A DNA stretch of 64,000 nucleotides from Thermococcus bergensis (GCF_020386975.1 NZ_JABFNK010000005.1:186001-250000); one strand, 5' to 3'. Counted from the first letter of the stretch, positions 53,255 to 63,042 are shown. The notes: generated by a model not told the origin, from the letters alone. Numbers and translations are program-made.

Positions 53255-53902
53255 GTGAAAAAGGGATACCTACTCGTCTTTTTAGCCGCGAGTATGTGGG
53301 GAACCCTTGGTATTTTTGCTAAACTGCTCTATGGCTTTGGATTGGATCCTTTTACGATAACATTCTACAGGGCAATCATAGCGTTTGGACTTCTTTTTGT
53401 GTATAATCTCTCCCAAGGCCTTCAGGTTAAAAAGCATAGGCTACCTTTCTATGCGTTTTATGGGTTTTTTGCGGTGTTTCTGTTTTACATACTGTACTTT
53501 TACACCGTTAAAATCTCATCTGTATCCTTGGCGGTTCTTCTGCTGTATTCTGCCCCAATTTATTCCACGATACTTGGATATTTCATCTTTGGTGAAAGAA
53601 TCACTCCCCTAAAGCTCGCAGCACTTCTAATGGCAATAATGGGGGTCCTTCTAGTTGTTAATCCCAATGGGGAAAATGTGAGCAGGGTGGCCGTAGTACT
53701 GGGACTTTTATCGGGACTTACATATGCCCTCTATGGAATCCTAGCAAAACTTGCTGTAAGAAATGAAAAACCTGAAGAGGCTCTTCTTTACACAATAGGC
53801 TTTGGAGCTCTTTTCCTAGCGCCGTTTTCAAATTTTAAAATCCCTCTGTCTTCTTTACCCTACCTTTTTGGACTGGCGTTCTTCCCAACATTCTTAGCAT
53901 AA
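53255..53902 (+). pseudogene. 5' part of a DMT/EamA-family transporter split by an IS
   Basis: The N-terminal 215 residues (about seven membrane helices) of an EamA/RhaT-type drug/metabolite transporter start with GTG at 53255 and end at the IS982-like insertion (53902). The frame resumes at 54834 after one copy of the 8-bp duplication TTAGCATA. The typical first motif is FLAASMWGTLGIFAKLLYGF. The product is truncated and probably inactive. Confidence 0.88.
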
Positions 53903-54833
53903 CCCTAGTTCCCACCATCTGTGAAGTTGTATAATCTGTCCAGATTCACGGCCAGAATCGCCCCTAAAATCCTGACAACCAACCCCCTCAAACTAACACT
54001 CCTGCTCGGCTTCAGAAGAAACTCAGAAAACTTCGAAAACAAAGTCTCAATCCTCCTGCGAAAGTCAGACAAGTACTTGTAAAACTTCTTCTCCTCCAGA
54101 TTACTAACCTGATTCTCCCGCTTCACCGGCGTGTAAACAACGCCAAACTTCAGGAATTCCTCCTGAAGTTCTCTACTAACGTAACCCTTATCCAAAAACA
54201 GAAAACAGCCAGAAAACTCCTCAACAATCACCCAGAACTTTTCCCTGACAACACTCACATCATGCTTGTTTGCCGGATCAACGGACAGCAAAGCCAACAG
54301 GTTCCCATCAGAGTAACAGGTCAGCTTGTACCCATAGTAAAACTTTTTTTAGAGGGAACAAACCCAACTGCGGGCTTTTCAGAGATGATTTCTGAAGAAC
54401 CCTTCTTCTCCTTCCTGTTTTTTCTGGCCAACTCCTTGGTCTGAATGGGCTTTGAGTCCAGTATTCTAACGTATTCTCTGGCGTGTTTTTTGAATAATTC
54501 TTCCTGCGCTAGGAGCAGGAGTTTTTCGTGCCTGTTCAAGCGTTCTGTTAGTTTGTTGTACCTGATTTTGGGGAACAGCTTCATTTCTTCGATTAGGACT
54601 CTGTAAGCGTGCTTGTAAACTCCTCCGAAGTGCAGGTGGGCTAGTATTGCGAAGGTTATTAGGTCGTAGAGGCTGATTATTTCCCTGTGAGTGTTTTTCG
54701 GGTAGTGTTTGCTGATTATCGGATAGATTTCGGATTTTATGATCAGGATTTCCTGCTGAAAGTTCATAACAACCACCAATCAACCAAAAGACTTAAGTGC
54801 TTATAACTCTAACGATCTAATGGGAACTAGGGT
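53902..54833 (-). mobile_element. IS982-like element, copy 3
   Basis: The element is 932 bp with 13-bp inverted ends and the 8-bp duplication TTAGCATA (53894-53901 and 54834-54841). It disrupts an EamA transporter gene. Confidence 0.95.
53905..54767 (-). CDS. IS982-like transposase, split at A7 frameshift site
   Basis: The same two-frame structure as the other copies, with a -1 shift on the A7 run. The second-frame protein is identical to that of copy 4 (60756), including LLKPSRSVSLRGLVVR, so copies 3 and 4 are closest relatives. Confidence 0.85.
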
Positions 54834-55046
54834 TTAGCATATATTTTATACAACACCGCACTTAAAGAAATAGAAGTCAGCAGAGCATCGATAATTGCTA
54901 CAGTGGAACCTGTAGTTGCCTTACTTCTCGCATATTTCCTGTTCCATGAAGTCCTAACGACCAAACAAATAATTGGAGCTACACTAATAATTTTGGGATC
55001 TCTCATCTTACACATAGAGGAGAAAAACGAGAAAAATCAGATATAG
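54834..55046 (+). pseudogene. 3' part of the split DMT/EamA-family transporter
   Basis: The frame continues from FPTFLA across the IS: YILYNTALKEIEVSRASIIA, then TVEPVVALLLAYFLFHEVLT and a last helix, stopping at 55046. It overlaps the convergent glnA stop by about ten bases. With the 5' part, the original protein had about 285 residues and ten helices. Confidence 0.88.
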
Positions 55047-56359
55047 AAGTAGCGCTCAAGCTCCCATTCTGTAACCTTTATTGTTTTTCTTTCAATTTTG
55101 TTTTTCTCTAGGTATCTCTGATACTCTTCCCATTCTTCTGTTTTGTGTTCAATGAAGTTGCGATAAGCTTCTCCAAGAGTATCCTTAACTACTCTGTCTC
55201 TCTTCAGCTCTTCGAGGGCTTCTTCTAAAGTCTTTGGTAAAACCTCTATCCCCAAAGCGTCCCTCTCTTTTTCTCCCAGCTCATATACGTTCTCTTCAAC
55301 GTAAGCAAACGGCTCGGTTTTGTGTTTTATCCCATCAATACCTGCCATTAAGACAGCTGCAAATGCAAGATATGGATTTGCACTTGGATCAGGACAGCGG
55401 TACTCTATTCTTGCGCCATTTCCTGCATATGCGGGAACCCTTATCAACGTGCTCCGGTTTTTGTATCCCCACGAGATATATACTGGAGCCTCGTATCCTG
55501 GCACTAAACGTTTGTATGAGTTAACAGTGGGATTGGTTATTGCTGCTAAAGCTCTTGCATGCTTTAAAATACCCCCAATGAAGTGGAGGGCCTCATCACT
55601 TAGTCCTTCCTCCCCCTTAAAGATATTCCTTCCATCTTGCCAGAGGCTTATGTGCATATGCATTCCATTGCCGGGCTTTCCGAAAAGAGGTTTTGGCATA
55701 AATGTGGCATAAAGGCCGTAACTTTCTGCAACTGCTTTAACTAAGTACTTGAACCTGACTATGTTATCGGCAGTTGTTAAGGCATCTGCAAAGCGGAAAT
55801 TTATTTCATGCTGTCCCGGACCGACTTCATGGTGTAGAACTTCGGGGATTAACTTAAATGCGGGCATATAATAAGCTATAGTCCTCTTAATTTCCCTAGC
55901 TTTGTCCAGATTAATAAGATCAAAATAGCCTCCACCATCAGGAAGCTTGAGCTCCCACGACCCGTTCTTCTCAAAGAGATAAAACTCCGGCTCAACTCCT
56001 ATATAGGCTGTTATCCCCATCTTTTCCAGTTCTTCTACGACTGAACCAAGTATCCTTCTTGGATCAGCATAGTAGGGCTTTCCATCTTTGTAGATATATC
56101 CGAATACCTTTGCAATTCCTTCCCACGGGACTTCAACGTAAGTGGTAGGATCTGCTTTGAAAAGGAGGTCACTGTCCTCTAGTCCCTGAAATCCTGGAAT
56201 TGAAGCCCCATCAAAGGATATTCCCTCAGTAACGGCCTCTTCATACCGTTCAATCGGAACCTCCATTCCTTTTGGGGCACCATTTATGTCAACAAAAATT
56301 AGTTGCAGAAACTTGGGCTTGTTTGAATCATATCTGATGAAGGATTTAATCTCGTTCAT
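55037..56359 (-). CDS. glnA: Glutamine synthetase type I
   Basis: GlnA joins ammonia to glutamate with ATP. The 440-residue protein has SFDGASIPGFQ, EPEFYLF, GGYFDL, HHEVGPGQHEINFRF, MPKPLFGKPGNGMHMHISLW, NPTVNSYKRLVPG and RNRSTLIRVP, all GS signatures. Length and lack of an insertion near the active site suit the GSI-alpha form without the adenylylation site. The ATG at 56359 has GGTGGGA upstream; the frame is open to 56422 but that codon lies at the TATA box. Confidence 0.96.
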   Translation of the reverse strand: MNEIKSFIRYDSNKPKFLQLIFVDINGAPKGMEVPIERYEEAVTEGISFDGASIPGFQGLEDSDLLFKADPTTYVEVPWEGIAKVFGYIYKDGKPYYADPRRILGSVVEELEKMGITAYIGVEPEFYLFEKNGSWELKLPDGGGYFDLINLDKAREIKRTIAYYMPAFKLIPEVLHHEVGPGQHEINFRFADALTTADNIVRFKYLVKAVAESYGLYATFMPKPLFGKPGNGMHMHISLWQDGRNIFKGEEGLSDEALHFIGGILKHARALAAITNPTVNSYKRLVPGYEAPVYISWGYKNRSTLIRVPAYAGNGARIEYRCPDPSANPYLAFAAVLMAGIDGIKHKTEPFAYVEENVYELGEKERDALGIEVLPKTLEEALEELKRDRVVKDTLGEAYRNFIEHKTEEWEEYQRYLEKNKIERKTIKVTEWELERYFYI

Positions 56360-56397
56360 TTTTATCCCACCTATTTTGATAACATTTTCATTATTAA

Positions 56398-56440
56398 ACA
56401 TGCAACTTAATACAATATTCATAATATAAGCCTTTCTACT
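56398..56440 (-). promoter_or_regulatory. glnA promoter
   Basis: On the minus strand GTAGAAAGGCTTATATTATG (56421-56440) is a good BRE/TATA. Transcription should start near 56397-56400. IS4/IS5-like copy 3 begins at 56446, and its target duplication (56436-56445) overlaps the upstream edge of the BRE, so the core promoter survived but everything further upstream is now IS sequence. Confidence 0.6.
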
Positions 56441-56445
56441 GAACT

Positions 56446-57314
56446 GGGCGTGTTTAGTTTCACCCCCTGTTATTTAAACAGTATTTGACTCTGAGGAGGA
56501 TTTTCAGACCATAACACATTACCCCAAGCAGGATTCGGGTTACAGTAGTCTTTTTCAGAAAACAGGGGATCCTACTGCCAAACCACGTTGTAAACGCACC
56601 CCAGAACCCCTCATGAGGATTCCTATGCCTGTACTCTTCTTCAGAAAACACTCTATCTCTCCTCTTACTACCAAAACCACCTGGAGGGTTCTTAGTTTTC
56701 TTAACAATCGGCCGATAACCCTTTTCCACCACAGTGTTCAGAACTTTCTTTGAATCATAAGCCCCATCAGCATAAAAATTCCCAGAACCCTCCGGCAGGA
56801 GTTCAATCAGCTCGTTCTCAGAAGTTGTGATCCTCACAGCAACCGGATACAGTAAACCCGGCAGGATTCTCGTTATTGCCTGAACTTCTATCCTGCCCTT
56901 TTTTTATTTGTGATAATGGTTGAGTCTGCTTGAGTGCTGGCGTAGGGTAATTTCTGGAGTTTTTTCAGGAGGTGGTTTGTCAGTTCTTCGAGGTTCAGCT
57001 TTTTCTCCCAGTTGTGGAGGGTTGAGTAGTGAATGTTTGCTCCGAAGAATTTTCTGCCGTAGTGCTGGGCGTCTCTGAGGGGTAGGTTGTAGTATTGTTT
57101 AAAGAGGAGTATTGCCAGTATTGTTTTTACTGGAAATTTTTTGGATTTTGGCAGGTTCTTCAGCTTTCCTTCTGATTCGAAGTCTGCTAAAACGTCAAGA
57201 ATTGTGAATGCCACGCTTTCAGGGTCTTTGAGTCTGTGATCCCATCTGGGGATCACGGCAACCACCTGAAAGAATTCGGCAAAAACCCTAATAAAGGTTA
57301 CTATAAACACGCCC
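56446..57314 (-). mobile_element. IS4/IS5-like element, copy 3
   Basis: The element is 869 bp with ends GGGCGTGTTTA / TAAACACGCCC and the 10-bp duplication CTACTGAACT (56436-56445 and 57315-57324). It is inserted immediately upstream of the glnA promoter. Confidence 0.94.
56460..57310 (-). CDS. IS4/IS5-like transposase, split at A7 frameshift site
   Basis: Both frame proteins are identical to those of copy 1 at 40940-41790, which marks a very recent transposition. A -1 shift on the A7 run (near 56900) joins the frames. Confidence 0.8.
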
Positions 57315-57460
57315 CTACTGAACTATTGGCAAAATGGCAATTAGGTTGGATTATATCACACACGTGTCTAAAAACTGTTTCGTTGGATGAAAATTTGATT
57401 CCCTCTTGTCTATGATGCTCGAAAGGAAAGTTTTTATTCTCTTCCACAAAGAAATAATAC

Positions 57461-57877
57461 ATGCCTACGGAAGACGAACTACTCCAGAAAGAACTCTCTC
57501 GTCTAAATTTCCACTTACCAAAAAGTAGAAAGAGCCTTAAGGTTCTCCTTGAGGAGGACGAGCCTAAAGTACAGCTTAGGGACGGCCAGTTTCATTTTTT
57601 CAAGAAAGACGAGTTGAAGTACCTCAGCACTTTACTCGATAGTGATGAACATGAGTCTCTTTCTCTGCCTATAATACTCGAAATTACTCCAACATGGCAT
57701 GGCTACTTCAGGGTCAGGGGAAAAGCTGCGGTCAAGGTTATTGAAAAGATACTCGGAACCTACGATATGTTAGAAGAAAAAAGTGAAGTGATACTCCCCC
57801 GTTATCTCATTCCGGAAATTCGGAAAAAATTGCCTACAACAACGACCTATGCCTTTATAATAGACATGTTGGAGTAG
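57461..57877 (+). CDS. UPF0216/DUF61 family protein
   Basis: This 138-residue archaeal conserved protein starts MPTEDELLQKELSRLNFHLP and has KSLKVLLEEDEPKVQLRDGQ and ILEITPTWHGYFRVRGK, the conserved core of DUF61. Function is unknown. It is followed by a small membrane protein gene. Confidence 0.85.
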   Translation: MPTEDELLQKELSRLNFHLPKSRKSLKVLLEEDEPKVQLRDGQFHFFKKDELKYLSTLLDSDEHESLSLPIILEITPTWHGYFRVRGKAAVKVIEKILGTYDMLEEKSEVILPRYLIPEIRKKLPTTTTYAFIIDMLE

Positions 57878-57891
57878 GTTTGGTGAGTAAT

Positions 57892-58158
57892 ATGGATGAA
57901 AACAAAATTCTGCTCCATTATTACATGTTCACAATCCCCCATATAACAGTCTTTGCGGGAGCGGTATTGGGTATTCTTCTCATTTTACACGTTGACGTGA
58001 AGAAAGCACTTGGGATATTTGCTACGTTTTACGGTGTTTTACTCATTATAATAGCAGCATTAGTTAGAAACCAGTTTTCAAAATTAGCGTTATACAGAAT
58101 AAGTTTGTTGTTTTTTATAGTATTCACACTTTTGGGCGTTTTATTGGTTATAATGTGA
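57892..58158 (+). CDS. Small membrane protein of unknown function
   Basis: This 88-residue protein has three hydrophobic segments (about 15-33, 38-58 and 66-86). The ATG at 57892 is preceded by GGTTTGGTGAG. It has no recognisable motif and lies between DUF61 and a surface protein gene. Confidence 0.65.
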   Translation: MDENKILLHYYMFTIPHITVFAGAVLGILLILHVDVKKALGIFATFYGVLLIIIAALVRNQFSKLALYRISLLFFIVFTLLGVLLVIM

Positions 58159-58201
58159 AACTTTATATTTGTCTGACTACAAATTATTTGGGGGAATGGT
58201 T

Positions 58202-59854
58202 ATGAAGAGGATTATCTCAACTATTACCCTAATATTATTGATGCTATCTTCCTTGGTGTCTTCTCAGTATCTGTTTCTCTCGACAAGGGAAGATAGAGTC
58301 ACTATAGTGTCAGGGGACTATAAAGAAGGCATTCTCACCATTATGAACAACGGAGACAAGGAATTTCAAGTGGTAAGCTACCGGAGATATTACGTAGTTG
58401 ATGAAAACAATAGGGAGGTTTCTGGTATCAGCCTGGAGCTCTATAAACCCACGGGGGAACTTATATCTCCTGGAGTTATATATACATATTGGAAACCTAA
58501 TGAAACAAGAACTTTACGATACAAAATCTATGTTAATGAAAGCGTAGAGGTGGGTAGGTATACTCTGTTCATAGTCTTTTGGGGGTTTTTGGGATCGGGA
58601 GAAACAGACATTATTACGGTCCCCATTTCACTTGAGATTACAGATATTCCGCTGGTAGTTAAAGAAACCACTGTGCAAATAAAAGAACGGGGAATTTCAA
58701 CTTTTCACGTATTCAACGGAGAGACATTAGAAGTACACTCAACGATTTATAATCTCAAAAATTCCCCAGTATATGTGAGCGGAAGTTTGTATCTAGAGCA
58801 AAACGGAAAACACTATCTTAAGAAAGATATAGCAGTAACTCTCACACCGGGGGAGAACTTAGTTCAAGTGGGCATTTCAATCCCATATGAACTCCCTTCT
58901 GGAGAATACAAGTTAGTATATGTCCTTACATATCCAAAGGGGACGTATTTGTTCTCAAAGAATTTTTATGTGTACTTTGGAGTTGATTTAGTTGATATAT
59001 CTCTAGAGAGAACTCAGATAATGGAAGACGAATCTAACACTGCTTATTTTACAATATTGTCTGAGAGGATTATCCCGGTGAATCTTACCCTTGAAGTATA
59101 TGGGGCCAACAACGAGCGCATATACAACCAAACCGAGGAGATTATCCTTACTAAAGGGAGCAATATTGCGAAAATACAAATACCGCCTTTACCGCCGGGC
59201 AGCAGGAAAATAATAGGTAAAATATCTTTTGGACACATAGAACTCGATCAGGGCTCATCCAGTTACGAGGTCTTGGCATATCCAAGGATTGAAAATGTTT
59301 CTTATCAGAAGCTCTCACTAGCTCCAAATAAAGGGCAAGTAAAGTTTTTGGTAAAAATTAGCAATAGGAACCCTCGCGAGATAAAGGGAACATTATCCTA
59401 CAGCTTCTTTGGCATTAACGGTACGATACTAAAAAGCTCTAAAGATATTACCCTATCTCCAGGGAACAATGAGGTGGAGTTCATCACAGAGCTGCCACTA
59501 GGAGAAATAGGTTATGAAATTTCTCTAGAGAGTAATGGGAAAGAACAGAAAGTCCAGGGAACCCTAAAGCTGGAACTTCCAAGTTCTACAACCACCTCTT
59601 CAACCCAGAGCTCTTCCTCATCAACACCCCTTTCCACTAGCCCGGCTTCTCCTGAGGGGACTCCACTAAAATACTATGTTGTTGTAATAGTGCTGCTTGT
59701 GCTGTTTTTCTTGCTCTTGTTTGGTTACTACTCAAAACCTAAAAGCTCAAGAAAAAGAGAAAGACCCAGACCAAGAAGAAGGTCTCCATTGGGCAAGTTC
59801 AAAAAGCCCAAGAAGCCTGAAATTAGAGAATATAATGAACTACCCAAAAAATAG
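58202..59854 (+). CDS. Large cell-surface protein with beta-rich repeats and C-terminal membrane anchor
   Basis: This 550-residue protein has a signal peptide (MKRIISTITLILLMLSSLVS) and about 440 residues of beta-rich sequence. Its Ig-like or CARDB-like units show patterns such as GENLVQVGISIPYELPSGEY, GSNIAKIQIPPLPPGSRKII and GNNEVEFITELPLGEIGYEI. A Ser/Thr-rich stalk follows (TTTSSTQSSSSSTPLSTSPA), then one membrane helix (YYVVVIVLLVLFFLLLFGYY) and a strongly basic cytoplasmic tail. It is probably an adhesion or envelope protein. The start was set by GGGGG seven bases upstream of ATG 58202. Confidence 0.8.
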   Translation: MKRIISTITLILLMLSSLVSSQYLFLSTREDRVTIVSGDYKEGILTIMNNGDKEFQVVSYRRYYVVDENNREVSGISLELYKPTGELISPGVIYTYWKPNETRTLRYKIYVNESVEVGRYTLFIVFWGFLGSGETDIITVPISLEITDIPLVVKETTVQIKERGISTFHVFNGETLEVHSTIYNLKNSPVYVSGSLYLEQNGKHYLKKDIAVTLTPGENLVQVGISIPYELPSGEYKLVYVLTYPKGTYLFSKNFYVYFGVDLVDISLERTQIMEDESNTAYFTILSERIIPVNLTLEVYGANNERIYNQTEEIILTKGSNIAKIQIPPLPPGSRKIIGKISFGHIELDQGSSSYEVLAYPRIENVSYQKLSLAPNKGQVKFLVKISNRNPREIKGTLSYSFFGINGTILKSSKDITLSPGNNEVEFITELPLGEIGYEISLESNGKEQKVQGTLKLELPSSTTTSSTQSSSSSTPLSTSPASPEGTPLKYYVVVIVLLVLFFLLLFGYYSKPKSSRKRERPRPRRRSPLGKFKKPKKPEIREYNELPKK

Positions 59855-59892
59855 CCAAATCTTTATAATCTCTTTTCTTTAAATCTTAACAA

Positions 59893-60219
59893 GGTGAGGG
59901 GGCTGGGACTGTCGGGTCTTTGACCCGAGGAAGTTCCGCCCACCGCACCGGGGCCGCGGTGCCGTAAGGCACCTCCCGAGAGGGAGGGCAACGGCGCAGA
60001 AACGACACGTCCCCTCAAAGATGAGAATGAAAGCGGTGAAGGGAGCTCGCGAGAGCTCCCGAGCTAACCCGCAGACGATTTGAGGGGGAGCGGTGAAACG
60101 GCCGTCCCGCGGGGTGCAAGGCCGAGAGAGGGGCGATGAGTTCCCGGTGTGAGCCCCGTGGTAGGCCGCTTAGTCGAATGTCCCTTTAATACAGAAGGCG
60201 GGCTATAGCCCCCTCACCT
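59893..60219 (+). ncRNA. rnpB: RNase P RNA (archaeal type A)
   Basis: The catalytic RNA of RNase P processes tRNA 5' ends. The conserved core is visible: GAGGAAGTTCCGCCCACCG near the 5' end and ACAGAAGGCGGGCTATAGCC near the 3' end. The termini pair as stem P1 (GGTGAGGGGGCT with AGCCCCCTCACC). A TATA element CTTTATAATC at 59861-59870 fits a start near 59893. The sequence is far richer in G/C than its surroundings, as expected of a hyperthermophile structural RNA. Its 3' end overlaps the end of the convergent transporter gene. Confidence 0.96.
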
Positions 60220-60752
60220 CATCTTTAGATCCAAGAGAGAGGCCAATAAGATTAAGGCCCCACCTATTATTGTTCTTACTGTGGGCACCTCTCCGAAGAT
60301 TAGCATTGCGTATATAACCGCACTAAGAGGGTCGATGTAACTTAAAAGAGCTGCTTCGTTTGCTTCTACTTCCTTTAGGCCGTCCATATAAATCAGCAGA
60401 GCAAACGCAGTGTGGACTATTGCAATAATTCCAACAACAGATAGGGAATACGTGGAGGCACTTATTCCTTCTAAAGCTACCACTAATGGGAAGAGAACAA
60501 GCACAGCAAAAAAGAGCTGGAAGAAAGTGAGATATGAGCTTTCAATATCCCTTAGGTATCTGCCCAAGACAGTTACGCTAGCATAGAACAGAGCTCCCAG
60601 AGATGCGAAAATTATCCCCAAAAAATCTTTACTTTTAAGAGAAATTTCACTCTGGGTACCTATTATAAACGCTCCCACAAGAGCCATGAAAATAAAGGCT
60701 ATCCTTTTTGTCGTTATTTTCTCTTTGAGAAATGCCGCGGAGAGTATAACAA
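60214..60752 (-). pseudogene. 3' part of a second DMT/EamA-family transporter split by an IS
   Basis: This is the C-terminal half of an EamA transporter. Across the IS the frame reads ...APVIVVITT, then VILSAAFLKEKITTKRIAFI, FMALVGAFIIGTQ and five more helices, ending LLDLKMR at 60214. The stop lies within the P1 stem of the convergent rnpB gene. Confidence 0.87.
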
Positions 60753-61684
60753 ACCCTAGTTCCCACCATCTGTGAAGTTGTATAATCTGTCCAGATTCAC
60801 GGCCAGAATCGCCCCTAAAATCCTGACAACCAACCCCCTCAAACTAACACTCCTGCTCGGCTTCAGAAGAAACTCAGAAAACTTCGAAAACAAAGTCTCA
60901 ATCCTCCTGCGAAAGTCAGACAAGTACTTGTAAAACTTCTTCTCCTCCAGATTACTAACCTGATTCTCCCGCTTCACCGGCGTGTAAACAACGCCAAACT
61001 TCAGGAATTCCTCCTGAAGTTCTCTACTAACGTAACCCTTATCCAAAAACAGAAAACAGCCAGAAAACTCCTCAACAATCACCCAGAACTTTTCCCTGAC
61101 AACACTCACATCATGCTTGTTTGCCGGATCAACGGACAGCAAAGCCAACAGGTTCCCATCAGAGTAACAGGTCAGCTTGTACCCATAGTAAAACTTTTTT
61201 TAGAGGGAACAAACCCAACTGCGGGCTTTTCAGAGATGATTTCTGAAGAACCCTTCTTCTCCTTCCTGTTTTTTCTGGCCAACTCCTTGGTCTGAATGGG
61301 CTTTGAGTCCAGTATTCTAACGTATTCTCTGGCGTGTTTTTTGAATAATTCTTCCTGCGCTAGGAGCAGGAGTTTTTCGTGCCTGTTCAAGCGTTCTGTT
61401 AGTTTGTTGTACCTGATTTTTGGGAACAGCTTCATTTCTTCGATTAGGACTCTGTAAGCGTGCTTGTAAACTCCTCCGAAGTGCAGGTGGGCTAGTATTG
61501 CGAAGGTTATCAGGTCGTAGAGGCTGATTACTTCCCTGCGAGTGTTTTTCGGGTAGTGTTTGCTGATTATCGGATAGATTTCGGATTTTATGATCAGGAT
61601 TTCCTGCTGAAAGTTCATAACAACCACCAATCAACCAAAAGACTTAAGTGCTTATAACTCTAACGATCTAATGGGAACTAGGGT
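60753..61684 (-). mobile_element. IS982-like element, copy 4
   Basis: The element is 932 bp with 13-bp inverted ends and the 8-bp duplication TATAACAA (60745-60752 and 61685-61692). It splits the second EamA transporter gene. Confidence 0.95.
60756..61618 (-). CDS. IS982-like transposase, split at A7 frameshift site
   Basis: The same two-frame structure with the A7 run; its first frame is identical to copy 2 and its second frame to copy 3. The mixture of shared differences hints at gene conversion between copies. Confidence 0.85.
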
Positions 61685-62011
61685 TATAACAACTATTACC
61701 GGGGCCAGGTAGTAAATAAGCGTAGCCTTCGCTATGTCTGTGTATAAAACTGCGGAAAAGAAAAATACCCAGTTTAATCCAAGCACAGCTCCGAGCAGAA
61801 ATACCAAGTGCAATTTTGGCTTTATCCCTGAGAACGCTTTTTTGATCCATCTATAGTCGTTAAGGGTGTAGAAGAACAGAAAGATTAGGCTGCCTAAAAG
61901 CACTCTATAAAAGGCTAATTTTAAGCCGCTTAAATTTGAGTACCTAGCAAAAATTCCTACACTCCCCCATATAGCCATAGAGATTATTATTTTAGTGCGT
62001 CCGTTGATCAT
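61685..62011 (-). pseudogene. 5' part of the second DMT/EamA-family transporter
   Basis: The N-terminal part (about 109 residues of transporter sequence before the IS) starts MINGRTKIIISMAIWGSVGI and has four helices. The ATG at 62011 overlaps the priS stop as ATGA, so it is the third gene of the priL-priS operon. The frame that runs into the IS (to 61652) adds a few foreign residues. Confidence 0.87.
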
Positions 62012-63042
62012 GAGTTACCCTCCGTGCTTTCCTTCCACAGCTCGTATGCTTCTCTAACCTCTTTTTCTCTAAATTTGGGGACAGCATCTTTAAATGGGTT
62101 GAAGGATTCTAGTTCTCGCTCGCTGTTTCCTATATATGTGGCAATAAGACCTACCTTTGAGTGGAGAGAAGAAGGCAGACGGAGAATCCTCTTTACGTCA
62201 ACAGTTACCCTTCCGTCAAAATATGCTTTTGAAAATGTTGTGGATAAGCTGAACAATCTTAAAAGTGTCTTGTATCCAACTCCCTGAGGAAACGCGGTCA
62301 ATAGGGCTTTTTTTACAAAATTTTCGTATATATTATCTCTATTCTCCATTATTGGGTTTATTTGCGTCTTATTTAAACCAATGTTTCTCAGGTGATGTTC
62401 AGAAATTCTCTTAATAAAATAACCAAACCTCAATCTAAAGACCCGGTAATAGCCAGATGACAGCAGTATTTTTCTTTCTTGGATATCTTCGAAAGTTATT
62501 TCTTCGGCACTGGATATATAGCTCAAAATTCTTTCCCTGGCTTTTGAGTCCAGTTCGAGAGCCCAATCATCTAAAACCCTGATATGGTAGCCCCTGCCAG
62601 AATAAACAACATGAATGTTTTCAACTCCAAAATCCTCCCTCAGAATAATGAGAGTATCCCTGGCTAATTCCTTGGCATCTTCAAGACATACTGGACACAC
62701 AGTTCCTGCTTCATGGTTGCACCTCTTTAGGGGGAGGTCTTTTGCATCTATGTCAAAAACTAACTCCGCTCCAAGCCAGCCATCCATATTTTTCGGATCA
62801 CTGTATAAAGCTACGCTGGAATAGATTGAATAGGGGGCTGTAATTTTTACATAGTCTTCTAAATCTTTAATATCATGAAATGCATTTTTTCTGTCATTGG
62901 GACCTTCTCCAGTATGGTCGAATCCGAACTCCCTATTCTCTAAGGTGTCCAAAATAAACTTTGGAATTTTCTTTGGATTCCACTCTTTTGAATAATATTT
63001 TGTTCTCTCCTCCTTGCTGACTTCCCTAAAGAGGCTGCTCAT
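62008..63042 (-). CDS. priS: DNA primase small (catalytic) subunit PriS
   Basis: PriS makes primers for DNA replication together with PriL. The 344-residue protein has the catalytic pair D97-x-D99 (ELVFDIDAKDL), a zinc site CNHEAGTVCPVC, the nucleotide-binding VVYSGRGYHIRVLD and the C-terminal region of the Pyrococcus p41 protein. GGTG six bases upstream supports ATG 63042, which lies inside the priL 3' end (17-nt overlap). Confidence 0.97.
   Translation of the reverse strand: MSSLFREVSKEERTKYYSKEWNPKKIPKFILDTLENREFGFDHTGEGPNDRKNAFHDIKDLEDYVKITAPYSIYSSVALYSDPKNMDGWLGAELVFDIDAKDLPLKRCNHEAGTVCPVCLEDAKELARDTLIILREDFGVENIHVVYSGRGYHIRVLDDWALELDSKARERILSYISSAEEITFEDIQERKILLSSGYYRVFRLRFGYFIKRISEHHLRNIGLNKTQINPIMENRDNIYENFVKKALLTAFPQGVGYKTLLRLFSLSTTFSKAYFDGRVTVDVKRILRLPSSLHSKVGLIATYIGNSERELESFNPFKDAVPKFREKEVREAYELWKESTEGNS

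Noticed and set aside
53902-61684. Composite transposon formed by IS982-like copies 3 and 4 around glnA and rnpB
   Set aside because: Each copy has its own 8-bp duplication and each splits a gene whose two halves still match across it, so the segment between them was already in place.
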